A stretch of 28,255 nucleotides of DNA from JBIIUJ01 sp044340025 (lineage in GTDB: Bacteria; Pseudomonadota; Alphaproteobacteria; Caulobacterales; Aquidulcibacteraceae). Both the position numbers and the translations under genes were made by a program. Below the pieces are notes generated by a model. The model saw nothing but the letters and a program-made list of their open reading frames with translations, was not told the DNA's origin and searched no databases. Below, one piece after another: positions 7,102 through 14,898 of this stretch. The stretch lies in the NCBI GenBank assembly GCA_044340025.1, contig JBIIUJ010000017.1:1-28255 (forward strand). The letters are read 5' to 3'. Each line of letters starts with the position of its first letter. Positions within the stretch are counted from its first letter, which is position 1.

Positions 7102-8232
7102 ATGAACGAGGTGCGCCCGTGGCGAACGATTGTGCGCCGCCCCTGTCGCCAGATCAGCGTCGGCGGGGTTCCGGTCGGCGGGGATGCGCCGATCACGGTC
7201 CAGACCATGACCAACACGCCCACGCAGGACGTGACGGCCACGGTCGATCAGATCCGCCGCTGCGAGGAAGCGGGCGCTGACATCATTCGCGTCTCCTGCC
7301 CGGACGAGGCCTCCACCGCCGCGCTTGGCGCGATCGTGAAGGCCGCCAAGGTCCCGATCGTTGCGGACATCCATTTCCACTACAAGCGCGGCATCGAGGC
7401 CGCCCGCGCAGGCGCCGCCTGCCTGAGGATCAATCCCGGCAATATCGGCAGCGCAGACCGGGTGCGCGACGTTGTGAACGCGGCGCGCGACCATGGCTGC
7501 GCCATCCGCATCGGGGTGAACGCCGGCTCTCTGGAAAACCACCTGCTGGAAAAATATGGCGAGCCCTGCCCGGAAGCGATGGTGGAAAGCGCGCTCGATC
7601 ACGCCCGCATCCTGCAGGATCACGATTTTCACGAGTTCAAGATTTCGGTGAAGGCCTCGGATCCCTTCCTGACCGTGGCCGCCTATCAGGCGCTCGCCGA
7701 TGCGATCGACTGCCCGCTGCACCTGGGCGTGACCGAAGCCGGCGGCTTTCGCACCGGCACGGTGAAGAGCTCGATAGGGCTCGGCATGCTGCTCTGGGCT
7801 GGCATCGGCGATACGATCCGCGTCTCGCTCTCGGCCGAGCCGGAGGAGGAGGTGCGCGTCGGCCACGACATCCTGAAGTCGCTGGGCCTGCGCCATCGCG
7901 GCGTCAACATCATCGCCTGCCCGTCCTGCGCGCGGCAGGGCTTTGATGTGATCCGCACGGTCGAGACGCTGGAAAAACGCCTCGCCCATGTGCAGGAGCC
8001 GATCAGCCTGTCCATTATCGGCTGTGTCGTGAATGGTCCCGGCGAAGCGCTGATGACCGATCTGGGCTTCACCGGCGGCGGCAAGGGCGCCGGCATGGTC
8101 TACATGGCGGGCAAGCCGGACCATAAGCTCGATAACGACAGGATGGTCGAACACATCGTCGATCTCGTCGAGAAAAAGGCCGCGACCATGCGCGCTGAGA
8201 GGGAAGCTGCGGAGGCGGTGGCGATCGACTAG
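7102..8232 (+). CDS. ispG: 4-hydroxy-3-methylbut-2-en-1-yl diphosphate synthase (IspG/GcpE)
   Basis: A 376-residue bacterial-type IspG, which converts MEcPP to HMBPP in the methylerythritol phosphate pathway for isoprenoid precursors, using a [4Fe-4S] cluster. The N-terminal TIM barrel begins with TITVQTMTNTPTQDV-like sequence (PITVQTMTNTPTQDV) and contains ADIHFHYK and LRINPGNIG. The C-terminal cluster domain has Cys273 and Cys276 in ACPSCARQG, Cys308 in IIGCVVNGPGE, and the cluster-ligating Glu315. All key residues are present. ATG 7102 follows an ACGGAG ribosome site. It lies downstream of the rodZ-like gene, a common alphaproteobacterial arrangement, with a 72-base gap to the thioredoxin-fold gene downstream. 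Confidence 0.97.
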   Translation: MNEVRPWRTIVRRPCRQISVGGVPVGGDAPITVQTMTNTPTQDVTATVDQIRRCEEAGADIIRVSCPDEASTAALGAIVKAAKVPIVADIHFHYKRGIEAARAGAACLRINPGNIGSADRVRDVVNAARDHGCAIRIGVNAGSLENHLLEKYGEPCPEAMVESALDHARILQDHDFHEFKISVKASDPFLTVAAYQALADAIDCPLHLGVTEAGGFRTGTVKSSIGLGMLLWAGIGDTIRVSLSAEPEEEVRVGHDILKSLGLRHRGVNIIACPSCARQGFDVIRTVETLEKRLAHVQEPISLSIIGCVVNGPGEALMTDLGFTGGGKGAGMVYMAGKPDHKLDNDRMVEHIVDLVEKKAATMRAEREAAEAVAID

Positions 8233-8303
8233 GCAGCGCTCCTGATCCCACGCATTAGCAGGGCTTGCTTCACACCGCCGCTCTGGCGCGGTTGAAGGGG
8301 CGC

Positions 8304-8861
8304 ATGATCCAGCACCTTTCCCGCCGCGCCCTTGTGGCGTCAGCCGGCGCATTCGCCGCATCTCCCGCTCTCGCCCAGGCGACCGATCGCCGGCCGCGGA
8401 GCCACGCGCTTCTGGGCCAGCGGGCGCCCGATTTCGCGCTGCCCAAGGTGGGCGGCGGCACGGCCCGCCTCTCAGACTATCGCGGCAAGACGCTGGTGAT
8501 CGAGTTCTGGGGCCTTTGGTGCCCTGACTGCCTGCTGGACGGGCCGAATGTCGCAGCCTTCGCGCGCGCCGCCGCGCTGGACCAACGGCTGGCGTTCCTC
8601 GGCATCCATACCCGGGGGCGGTTTGGGCGCTACGGCTCGGTGGAGGCGTACTTCCGCACCCAGGGCTGGAGCTTTCCGGTCGCGCTCGACGACGACAGCG
8701 CCACCTACAAAGCCTATCAGATGCAATGGGTTCCCGGGTTTCTCGTGATCGACCGCACGGGCGTGGTGCGCGGCTTCTCCAACGATCTGGTGGCTGGCTC
8801 CGGCAAGGGCGTCGCGGGCTTCCTGCAGGAAGTGCGCGCCATCGCCTCCGCCCGCGTCTGA
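8304..8861 (+). CDS. Exported thioredoxin-fold protein (TlpA/AhpC-TSA type)
   Basis: A 185-residue protein beginning with a twin-arginine-like signal, LSRRALVASAGAFAASPALA, with a likely cleavage after ALA. The mature part has the AhpC/TSA-TlpA start LLGQRAPDFALPKVGG, then VIEFWGLWCPDC with the redox-active CxxC at Cys73 and Cys76. A later cis-proline loop reads WVPGFLVIDRTGVVRG. It probably works in the periplasm as a thiol-disulfide reductase or a thioredoxin-like chaperone; the partner is unknown. ATG 8304 is chosen because AAGGGG lies 5 bases upstream and it places the twin-arginine motif at residues 7-8. Confidence 0.85.
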   Translation: MIQHLSRRALVASAGAFAASPALAQATDRRPRSHALLGQRAPDFALPKVGGGTARLSDYRGKTLVIEFWGLWCPDCLLDGPNVAAFARAAALDQRLAFLGIHTRGRFGRYGSVEAYFRTQGWSFPVALDDDSATYKAYQMQWVPGFLVIDRTGVVRGFSNDLVAGSGKGVAGFLQEVRAIASARV

Positions 8862-8940
8862 CAGAAAGGTCAGGCGCACCGGCTTGCTAAAGCAGCGCTT
8901 CATCCGACATTAGCGGGGCAGCTCTAGCCTCCTCCCGGTC

Positions 8941-9630
8941 ATGTCCCCGCTTGGTCTCCATCCGCATCACGGGCCTCACGCCCCCCATCCGCATGCGCAG
9001 CGCGCGTCGGAGATGCTGGAGGAGCTGCTGCACGCCTTTCCCGGCGACAAACCGGTCTCGATGCAGGATGTGCTGGACCGGCTGAAAAACCGGGCGTTCG
9101 GGCTGTTGCTCCTGCTGCTCGCCCTGCCCAATTGCATCCCCAATATTCCCGGCATCAGCACGATCTTCGGCGTGCTCCTCATCGCCCCGGCGCTTCAACT
9201 GATCTTTGGCGCGGCCAAGCCCTGGCTGCCCAAGCGCGTGATGGCCTGGACGATCCAGCCCGATCACCTGCGCATGGCGATCAATGGCGCCCTGCCGGTG
9301 CTGAAGCGGATCGAGCGGCTGATCAAGCCGCGCTGGCAGGGGCTCTACGCCCGGCCGTTCCAGATCGCCTATGGCGTGCAGATCCTGATCCTCGCCGCCA
9401 TCCTCATCCTGCCGATCCCGTTTGGAAACTGGCCTCCGGGCATGGCGGTTGCCTCGCTCGCGCTTGGGCTGCTTCAGCGCGATGGCGTGGCCGCAGTGGT
9501 GAGCTTTGGGTTCTTCATCGCCAGCGTCATCATCGCGCCGCTGGGCATCGGCATGGGCCTGGCCGCGCTCGCCTGGCTCGGCAAGGAAATGGGCGCCCTC
9601 CTCGCGGCGATCTCCGGCGTGCTGGGGTAG
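8941..9630 (+). CDS. ExoD-family membrane protein
   Basis: A 229-residue protein of the ExoD family, named after a Rhizobium exopolysaccharide-synthesis gene. A His/Pro-rich cytoplasmic lead (residues 1-20) is followed by a conserved helical region, DKPVSMQDVLDRLKNRAFGL. Hydrophobic segments follow (LLLLLLALPNCIPNIPGIST, IFGVLLIAPALQLIFG, QILILAAILILPIPFGNWPP, VSFGFFIASVIIAPLG). The LPNCIPNIPG and LPIPFGNWPP repeats are typical of the family. The biochemical role is not established. ATG 8941 is the first start in the conserved frame. It is followed after 21 bases by dcm; linkage to that gene is probably incidental. Confidence 0.88.
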   Translation: MSPLGLHPHHGPHAPHPHAQRASEMLEELLHAFPGDKPVSMQDVLDRLKNRAFGLLLLLLALPNCIPNIPGISTIFGVLLIAPALQLIFGAAKPWLPKRVMAWTIQPDHLRMAINGALPVLKRIERLIKPRWQGLYARPFQIAYGVQILILAAILILPIPFGNWPPGMAVASLALGLLQRDGVAAVVSFGFFIASVIIAPLGIGMGLAALAWLGKEMGALLAAISGVLG

Positions 9631-9651
9631 CGCGCTCCATCGAACCTGCCC

Positions 9652-10806
9652 ATGCTGGCCACCATGGCCCAGCCACTTGGCTATTACGAGTTTTTCGCTG
9701 GCGGCGGCTTTGCCCGGCTGGGGCTGGGCGAAGACTGGTCGTGCCTGTGGGCCAACGACTTCGACCCCGCGAAGGCCGCCGCTTACCGCGCCAATTTCGG
9801 GGCCGATCCTTTCCATGAGGGCGATGTCTGGCGGGTGGATCCCTCCGCGCTGCCGGGGGCGCCCGCGCTCGCGTGGGCGAGCTTTCCCTGCCAGGATCTC
9901 TCGCTCGCCGGCGCGCGTCAGGGCCTGCGGGCGGAGCGCTCGGGCGCCTTCTACGCCTTCCTCCGCGCGATCGAGGGGCTGGCTCTCCGGGTCCGCGCGC
10001 CGTCGCTTCTGGTGCTGGAAAATGTCACCGGTCTGCTCACCTCCAATGGCGGCCGGGATCTCGCCAGGGTGATCGAGGGACTCGCCGGCCTCGGCTATCG
10101 CGTTGGCCCGCTGGAGATGGATGCAGCGGGTTTCCTGCCGCAGTCACGCCCGCGGCTGTTTCTTGTGGCGATCCGTGCGGCCGCCCCCCCGCCGGCGCTT
10201 GTGACCGCCCATGGCGACGGACCGTTCCATACCGAAAGCCTGCGGCTGGCCTTTGATCGCCTGCCGCGCACCCTGCAGGCGCACTGGATCTGGTGGCGGC
10301 TTCCGCCGGCCCCCGGGCGCAACCTGGCTCTGGCCGACGTGTTGGAAGAAGGCTGCGGCTGCTGGCACGCCCCGGAGAAGACCCAGGCGCTGCTCGCCCA
10401 GATGGCGCCGCTCCACCGCGCGCGGGTGGAGGCGGCGGCCGCAGACGGCCGGCTTCATGTGGGCGCGGTCTATCGCCGCATCAGGGTGGAGCATGGCGTG
10501 AAGGTTCAGCGCGCGGAGGTGCGGTTCGATGGGCTGGCCGGCTGCCTGCGCACGCCGGCGGGCGGTTCCTCGCGCCAGATCCTGTTGTTTGTGGAGGGCG
10601 CACGCCTGCGCTCGCGTCTGCTAACCGGCCGGGAGGCTGCGCGCCTGATGGGCGCGCCCGACACTTACGTCCTGCCGCGCAGTCAGACGCAGGCGCTGCA
10701 TCTGGCGGGCGATGCCGTCGCCGTTCCCGTCGTGGCGTGGCTCTCGCGCCATCTGCTCGTCCCGCTCGCGCAGGCCGGGGCCCCCGCGGTTCTGGCGGCG
10801 GAATGA
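9652..10806 (+). CDS. DNA (cytosine-5-)-methyltransferase
   Basis: A 384-residue C5-cytosine methyltransferase. SAM-binding motif I is FFAGGGFARLGLG (residues 14-26) and motif IV is SFPCQDLSLAG with the catalytic Cys80. Motif VI is LENVTGLL (Glu123) and motif VIII is QSRPRLFLVA. The C-terminal motifs IX-X are REAARLMGAPDTYVLP and GDAVAVPVVAWL. The target recognition domain lies at about residues 200-320; its sequence specificity cannot be read. The stop overlaps the start of vsr (ATGA), so the pair is coupled. No restriction endonuclease gene is adjacent, so it appears to be an orphan or accessory methylase with mismatch protection. Confidence 0.93.
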   Translation: MLATMAQPLGYYEFFAGGGFARLGLGEDWSCLWANDFDPAKAAAYRANFGADPFHEGDVWRVDPSALPGAPALAWASFPCQDLSLAGARQGLRAERSGAFYAFLRAIEGLALRVRAPSLLVLENVTGLLTSNGGRDLARVIEGLAGLGYRVGPLEMDAAGFLPQSRPRLFLVAIRAAAPPPALVTAHGDGPFHTESLRLAFDRLPRTLQAHWIWWRLPPAPGRNLALADVLEEGCGCWHAPEKTQALLAQMAPLHRARVEAAAADGRLHVGAVYRRIRVEHGVKVQRAEVRFDGLAGCLRTPAGGSSRQILLFVEGARLRSRLLTGREAARLMGAPDTYVLPRSQTQALHLAGDAVAVPVVAWLSRHLLVPLAQAGAPAVLAAE

Positions 10807-11207
10807 GCGATGTCTTCTCCGCCGAGAAGCGTTCGGCGGTGATGCGCGCCGTGCGCGGGCGCGACACTGGGCCGGAGCGGCGCGTCCGGCGCGCGCTGCA
10901 TGCGGCGGGGCTCCGCTTCCGCCTCCAGCGGACCGACCTGCCGGGCCGGCCGGACCTCGTTCTGCCGCGCCACAAGCTCGCCGTGTTTGTGCACGGCTGC
11001 TTCTGGCACGGCCATGATTGCCCTCGCGGCCGGCGCGCCCCCAAGACCAACGCCGCCTACTGGCAGGCCAAGATCGCCCGAAACCGCGCCCGCGACGCTG
11101 CCGCAGAGGCCGCCCTGACGGAGGCAGGCTGGACGCCCGTGATCATCTGGGAATGCGCGCTGGATCAGGCGCTGGAACAGGTGCGCGCGGCTATCCCCCG
11201 CGCTTGA
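10803..11207 (+). CDS. vsr: Very short patch repair endonuclease
   Basis: A 134-residue Vsr nickase, close to the usual 130-155. Family features are EKRSAVMRAVRGRDTGPERR, then LPGRPDLVLPRHKLAVFVHGCFWHGHDC with the catalytic Asp and the histidines of the active and zinc sites. NAAYWQAKIARNRARD and the C-terminal VIIWECAL follow. Vsr nicks next to T:G mismatches produced when 5-methylcytosine deaminates, starting short-patch repair that restores C:G. It begins within the stop of the methyltransferase gene (ATGA overlap). It overlaps the convergent mnmC end by 17 bases. The pairing strongly suggests that it repairs sites methylated by its neighbour. Confidence 0.95.
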   Translation: MSDVFSAEKRSAVMRAVRGRDTGPERRVRRALHAAGLRFRLQRTDLPGRPDLVLPRHKLAVFVHGCFWHGHDCPRGRRAPKTNAAYWQAKIARNRARDAAAEAALTEAGWTPVIIWECALDQALEQVRAAIPRA

Positions 11208-13077
11208 GCGCGCGGATCAGGAAGCGGGTTGGCTGCACCGCCTCCCAGGCGGCGCGGTCGGTGGGGGCGGGCTCGCCCAGGGCGGCGCTCGCCACGATCT
11301 CCGCGCACAGGAAGGCGGTGGTGAAGCCGCGCGATCCCAGCCCGCCCAGCGCATGGAGGCCCTCATGCTGGGGCGCAGGCTCCGCCTCGCGCGGGATCGC
11401 GCCGTGGGCGAGGCTGGCGAAAGCCGCCCGATAGGCCGGCTCGTCCGGGATCGGGCCGGCGATTGGCATGCGGTCGGGCGTGGTGGGTCGGATCGAGACC
11501 CGGCCCCACAGCTGGCTGGGCTTCAGCCCTTCGGCGAGCCCCGGGGCCAGCGCGGCCAGCTCGGCCAGATTGGCGGCGTGCGCGGCCGGCGAGACCGGGC
11601 CTGCAACCTCCCCCGGCGCAAGCGTCTCATGCGTCGCGCCAAACAGAAGCTGATCCCCAAACGGCAGCACATAGCCGCCCGCCGCGCTCGGGTGCTTCGG
11701 CGGGGCGCTGGTCGGCCCGGCGCTGATCTGGCCACGCCCGCGCGCGATCGGCAGGAAGCGGGCCTGCTCGAAGGCGGCAAGCGCCGGCCCGCTGGCCACC
11801 ACGCACAGCGGGGCCGCCGCAAGGCGCTGGCCGTCGTCGCCGGCGGCGATCCAGTCCTCACCCTCCCGGATCAGGGCGGCCACCCGCTCGGGCCTGCGGG
11901 TCGCGTGCACACGCAAGGCCGCCACCACCGCTGCGGGATAGGCAACCCCGGCGCCAGCGTGCCACAGGCCATCCGCGCGCACCTCCAGAAGCGCCGGCGG
12001 AAGCGGCGGGTCGGCTGCGAAATCGGCGAGCCGCTGGACGTCCGCAGCGTCCTGCGCTGGTTCCCAGACGCCGCAGGGCTCGAACGCTTCGGGACCCAGG
12101 GCCGTAAGCCGGGCGAGGGCGGCCAGATAGGCTTCCCGCAAGAAACGGGCGGCGGGCGTTTCGCCGCGATCAAGCCGCGGCATCACCAGAGCGGCGGGAT
12201 TATGGGAGGACTTGGTCTGCCCGCAGGGGTCGTCGTCAAACAGCGTGACAGCCAGCCCGCGCCGGGCGAAGGCGTCCGCCATGGCCGCTCCGGCCACGCC
12301 GCCGCCGATCACCAGCGCGCTTCGGGCATGGGGGGTGGGCGCCTCTGGAAACAGGCTGGCGCGTGGCGGCGGCGGCGCTGTTTTCACGGCCTCCAGCCGC
12401 TCTCTTTTGGAGCCAAATCCGCGCTGTTTCAGCACTGAAAAGGCATGCGCCGCGAGCCCGCGCCGCACCGCGCCCGCCACCGTATAGGTCGCCGCCCGCC
12501 CGCCCGCCTTGGTCAGGCGCGCCACCTGGCCCAGCACAGCATCGCTCCACATCGACGGGTTTCGCGCCGGGGCGAACCCGTCGAGGAACCAGGCGTCCAT
12601 CGGCTCGGTTCTGCCCGAAAGCATGGTCTCCACCTCACCAATCAGAATGGTGAGGCAGAAGCCATCCTCTGCAAACCAGAGCCGCTGCGCGCCCGCAGCC
12701 CGGAACGGCCAGCGTGCTATCAGCTCTTCAGACAGCGGGGATAAGTCAGGAAAGGCCGCAAGCGCCCGCGCGGCCGCCTGCGCCGGCATCGGCCTGCCTT
12801 CCACGCTGACGAAATGCAGGATTGCGCCGGGCGCCCGCGTCCGGCGCCAGAGCGCCCTTGTGGCGAGCGCGTTCAGCCCCGTGCCGAAGCCAAGCTCGCC
12901 GATGGCGAATTGCGCCCGCCCCGCCCAGGCGGCAGGCAGGTCGCATCCGGCGTGAAAGACCGCAATCGTCTCGGCCAGGCCGTTCGCCGCAGAGAAATAG
13001 ACGTCATCCTCGGCAAGCGCCCGGGGCGCGCCATCCGGGCCGAAGGCAAGGGCTGGATCGGGGGGAAGGCGCGGCAT
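11191..13077 (-). CDS. mnmC: Bifunctional tRNA mnm5s2U34 biosynthesis protein MnmC
   Basis: About 628 residues with two fused enzymes, as in E. coli MnmC. The N-terminal methyltransferase (MnmD, about 1-240) has YFSAANGLAETIAVF, GELGFGTGLNALATRA (SAM loop) and AWFLDGFAPARNPSMWSD. The C-terminal FAD-dependent oxidase (about 255-628) starts ALVIGGGVAGAAMADAFARR (dinucleotide fold) and contains GGYVLPFGDQLLFGATHE and ALGGLGSRGFTTAFL near the end. It removes the carboxymethyl group from cmnm5U34 and methylates the product at the tRNA wobble position. ATG 13077 begins MPRLPPDPALAFGP; an in-frame start at 13116 is possible. It overlaps vsr by 17 bases at the 3' end. Confidence 0.93.
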   Translation of the reverse strand: MPRLPPDPALAFGPDGAPRALAEDDVYFSAANGLAETIAVFHAGCDLPAAWAGRAQFAIGELGFGTGLNALATRALWRRTRAPGAILHFVSVEGRPMPAQAAARALAAFPDLSPLSEELIARWPFRAAGAQRLWFAEDGFCLTILIGEVETMLSGRTEPMDAWFLDGFAPARNPSMWSDAVLGQVARLTKAGGRAATYTVAGAVRRGLAAHAFSVLKQRGFGSKRERLEAVKTAPPPPRASLFPEAPTPHARSALVIGGGVAGAAMADAFARRGLAVTLFDDDPCGQTKSSHNPAALVMPRLDRGETPAARFLREAYLAALARLTALGPEAFEPCGVWEPAQDAADVQRLADFAADPPLPPALLEVRADGLWHAGAGVAYPAAVVAALRVHATRRPERVAALIREGEDWIAAGDDGQRLAAAPLCVVASGPALAAFEQARFLPIARGRGQISAGPTSAPPKHPSAAGGYVLPFGDQLLFGATHETLAPGEVAGPVSPAAHAANLAELAALAPGLAEGLKPSQLWGRVSIRPTTPDRMPIAGPIPDEPAYRAAFASLAHGAIPREAEPAPQHEGLHALGGLGSRGFTTAFLCAEIVASAALGEPAPTDRAAWEAVQPTRFLIRALKRGG

Positions 13078-13116
13078 AGGGCGGCATCGATACAGCCCCT
13101 TGCCACCCAAACGCAA

Positions 13117-13142
13117 AAGGGCCGCCCAATCGGGCGGCCCTT
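13117..13142 (-). terminator. Rho-independent terminator of the alanine-rich lipoprotein gene
   Basis: A perfect 11-bp stem AAGGGCCGCCC/GGGCGGCCCTT with a 4-base loop. On the minus strand it is followed by TT that extends the run to CCCTTTTGCG. It lies 30 bases beyond the stop of the gene at 13173-13469 and just upstream of mnmC, so it should end the lipoprotein transcript. A second 7-bp inverted repeat, CACGCCA-GA-TGGCGTG, lies at 13151-13166 between stop and terminator. Confidence 0.8.
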
Positions 13143-13172
13143 CGCAAGCTCACGCCAGATGGCGTGAAAAGC

Positions 13173-13469
13173 TTATTGCTTCGGCGCTTCGGCCGGAGCA
13201 GCCGCAGCGGCCGGGTCGGCCGGAGCAGCAGCGTCGGTCGCGGCGGCGGCAGCGTCGGTCGCGGCGCCAGCAGCGGCGTCCACGGCGCCAGCGGCGGCGT
13301 CAGCAGCAGCGTCGACGGCCGGGGCGGCTTCGGCAGCCGGGGCTTCCGCCGCCGGAGCTTCAGCGGCCGGGGCTTCCGCGGCCGGGGTTTCAGCAGGCTG
13401 GCCGCAAGCGGCGACGCCGAGGATAGCCGCAACGGAAGCGGCGGCGAGAAGCTTCTTCAGCTCGATCAT
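13173..13469 (-). CDS. Alanine/proline-rich small lipoprotein
   Basis: A 98-residue protein with a lipoprotein signal, MIELKKLLAAASVAAILGVA, and a lipobox VAAC giving Cys22 as the lipidated residue after cleavage. The mature part is almost entirely Ala, Pro, Glu and Asp: four near-identical PAAEA blocks, then repeats such as VDAAADAAAG, VDAAAGAATD and AAAPADPA. It has no recognisable domain and is probably an extended, acidic, disordered periplasmic or outer-membrane-attached protein. AAGGA lies before ATG 13469. The lipobox, ribosome site and terminator support it despite the low-complexity sequence; the opposite strand is also open but reads as Gly/Arg/Ser-rich shadow sequence. Confidence 0.75.
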   Translation of the reverse strand: MIELKKLLAAASVAAILGVAACGQPAETPAAEAPAAEAPAAEAPAAEAAPAVDAAADAAAGAVDAAAGAATDAAAAATDAAAPADPAAAAAPAEAPKQ

Positions 13470-13578
13470 GAGTGTGGTCCTTTATGCCCCCGCGCACCGG
13501 AATCTGGCGCGCTGAATTCGTTCCCTATCGAGGGGCAATCAGGGGTGCAAGACCCTGCCCGCACATGGTTTTCGCTCT

Positions 13579-13602
13579 AAGCCACTGCATTTTTGCATGG
13601 CT
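13579..13602. other. Imperfect hairpin downstream of motA
   Basis: AAGCCACTGCA and TGCATGGCTT pair around a TTTT loop, with one bulged C. The hairpin sits between the motA stop and the lipoprotein gene start. It could weakly terminate motA transcription, but no U-run follows it on the minus strand, so a terminator call is not secure. Confidence 0.35.
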
Positions 13603-13610
13603 TTCGATGA

Positions 13611-13654
13611 TTTAGGCTTCCGCCGGGATATTTTTAGGCTTCCGCCGGGATATT
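13611..13654. repeat. 22-bp perfect tandem duplication at the motA 3' end
   Basis: The sequence TTTAGGCTTCCGCCGGGATA plus TT occurs twice in direct succession (13611-13632 and 13633-13654). On the minus strand the unit encodes the last residues NIPAEA and the TAA stop of motA, then repeats them after the stop in another frame. It is a recent-looking duplication that duplicates the gene's stop region without changing the protein. Confidence 0.95.
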
Positions 13655-14503
13655 ATTGAGGGCCTCCTCCAGCTTCGCAAAGCTGGGCTGCAGCGCGCTG
13701 GGGACCGATCCGCGTCCGATCTCGACCGAAATCTGGGCTGCGTTCCCGTGCAGGTGCGCCACCAGAACCGATTGAATGATCTTGTAAAATTGTCCTTCCT
13801 CGTCAAGCACTTGACCCAGGCGCGCCGCAAACGGGCCTACAAGGCCGTAAGCGAGGAACACGCCGAGAAACGTGCCCACGAGCGCGGAACCGATCATGCC
13901 GCCCAGCACAGGCGGCGGCTCCGTAATGGCGCCCATCGTCTTCACGATCCCGAGAACAGCCGCCACGATCCCAAGGGCAGGCAGGCCGTCCGCCATGTTC
14001 TGAAGCGCATGCGCGGCGGCGTGCGCTTCCTGGTGATGCTTTTCGAACTGGGTCTCCATCGCTGATTCGACCTGGTGGGGGTCTTCCAGGTTCATCGTCA
14101 TCATCCGCAGCGTGTCGCAGATGAAATCGACCGCGAAGTGATCTTTCAGGATCCGCGGATACCGCTTGAAGATGGTGCTCTCTTCCGGCTTTTCGATGTG
14201 CTGCTCGAGCGCGACGACGCCTTTTGTCTTCATCGTCTTGGTGAGCTGGAACAGGAGCGTCAGCAGATCCTGATAGTCCTGCGCTTTCCACTTCGGCCCG
14301 GCGAAGCACTTCCCGAAGCCGCCGAGCGCGGCCTTGATGTTGCCGATCGAATTGGAAATGAGGAACGCGCCGACCGCCGCCCCGCCGATCATCATCAGCT
14401 CGAACGGAAGCGCCTTGATGATGACTTCGAAATGGCCGCCGGCGAGCGCGTAGCCGCCGAAGACCATCCCAAAGACAACCAGAATGCCGATGATCTGAAA
14501 CAT
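13634..14503 (-). CDS. motA: Flagellar motor stator protein MotA
   Basis: A 289-residue MotA with four membrane helices: two at the N-terminus (IIGILVVFGMVFGGYALAGG and LMMIGGAAVGAFLISNSIG) and two later (GLPALGIVAAVLGIVKTMGA and GGMIGSALVGTFLGVFLAYG). A long charged cytoplasmic loop lies between them (about 65-180) and would contact FliG. With MotB it forms the proton-driven stator of the flagellar motor. GGTGGGA precedes ATG 14503. motB is not adjacent, as in several Caulobacter-related genomes where the two are separated. The stop region is duplicated (see 13611-13654). Presence of motA implies a motile stage. Confidence 0.95.
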   Translation of the reverse strand: MFQIIGILVVFGMVFGGYALAGGHFEVIIKALPFELMMIGGAAVGAFLISNSIGNIKAALGGFGKCFAGPKWKAQDYQDLLTLLFQLTKTMKTKGVVALEQHIEKPEESTIFKRYPRILKDHFAVDFICDTLRMMTMNLEDPHQVESAMETQFEKHHQEAHAAAHALQNMADGLPALGIVAAVLGIVKTMGAITEPPPVLGGMIGSALVGTFLGVFLAYGLVGPFAARLGQVLDEEGQFYKIIQSVLVAHLHGNAAQISVEIGRGSVPSALQPSFAKLEEALNNIPAEA

Positions 14504-14586
14504 GGTCCCACCGCGCGTTGTGCTTGTTGAAGCGCGATAGGGTTATGGCGCATTTGCCTTAAGGACCGGTTTGCGCCGCGACAGCC

Positions 14587-14874
14587 TCACACAGCGGCGC
14601 TGACGCGGAAATGATCCCAGATCGTCCAGGCGCCGATCAGCACAAAGCCGATCCCGGCGATCAGCTTCAGCGGGATCGCCTGCAGATATTTCTCCGCCGT
14701 CGCCCCCAAGATCACCGCAACCGCCGCCGATGCGGTGAGCGCCGCCGCCGATGCTGCAAAGACCAGCCATGCGGGACGATTGCCTTCCGCCGCGAAAAGC
14801 ATGGTGGCAAGCTGCGTCTTGTCGCCCAGTTCGGCCAGGAAAACAGTGATGAAGATCGAGAAAAAAGCGGTCAT
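14587..14874 (-). CDS. Half-size GDT1/TMEM165 (UPF0016) family transporter
   Basis: A 95-residue membrane protein with the family signature ELGDKTQLAT at residues 15-24, followed by two further hydrophobic segments (WLVFAASAAALTASAAVAVI and LIAGIGFVLIGAWTIWD). Usual members contain two such repeats in about 190-200 residues and export Mn2+ or exchange Ca2+/H+. This one has a single repeat, so it would need to dimerise or pair with another half-size protein; none is adjacent. GAGGAG lies about 9 bases before ATG 14874. It follows pdxH by 24 bases on the same strand and is probably cotranscribed. The ion specificity is inferred from family only. Confidence 0.85.
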   Translation of the reverse strand: MTAFFSIFITVFLAELGDKTQLATMLFAAEGNRPAWLVFAASAAALTASAAVAVILGATAEKYLQAIPLKLIAGIGFVLIGAWTIWDHFRVSAAV

Positions 14875-14898
14875 GCGAAGCGGCTCCTCAGGCGGTGA

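Noticed and set aside
6688..8361. Minus-strand frame of 557 codons covering ispG
   Set aside because: It is fully antisense to an intact ispG and His/Arg/Asp-rich, as expected of a shadow frame.
13164..13580. Plus-strand Gly/Arg/Ser-rich ORF
   Set aside because: It is the reverse reading of the repeat-rich lipoprotein gene, whose lipobox, ribosome site and terminator favour the minus strand.
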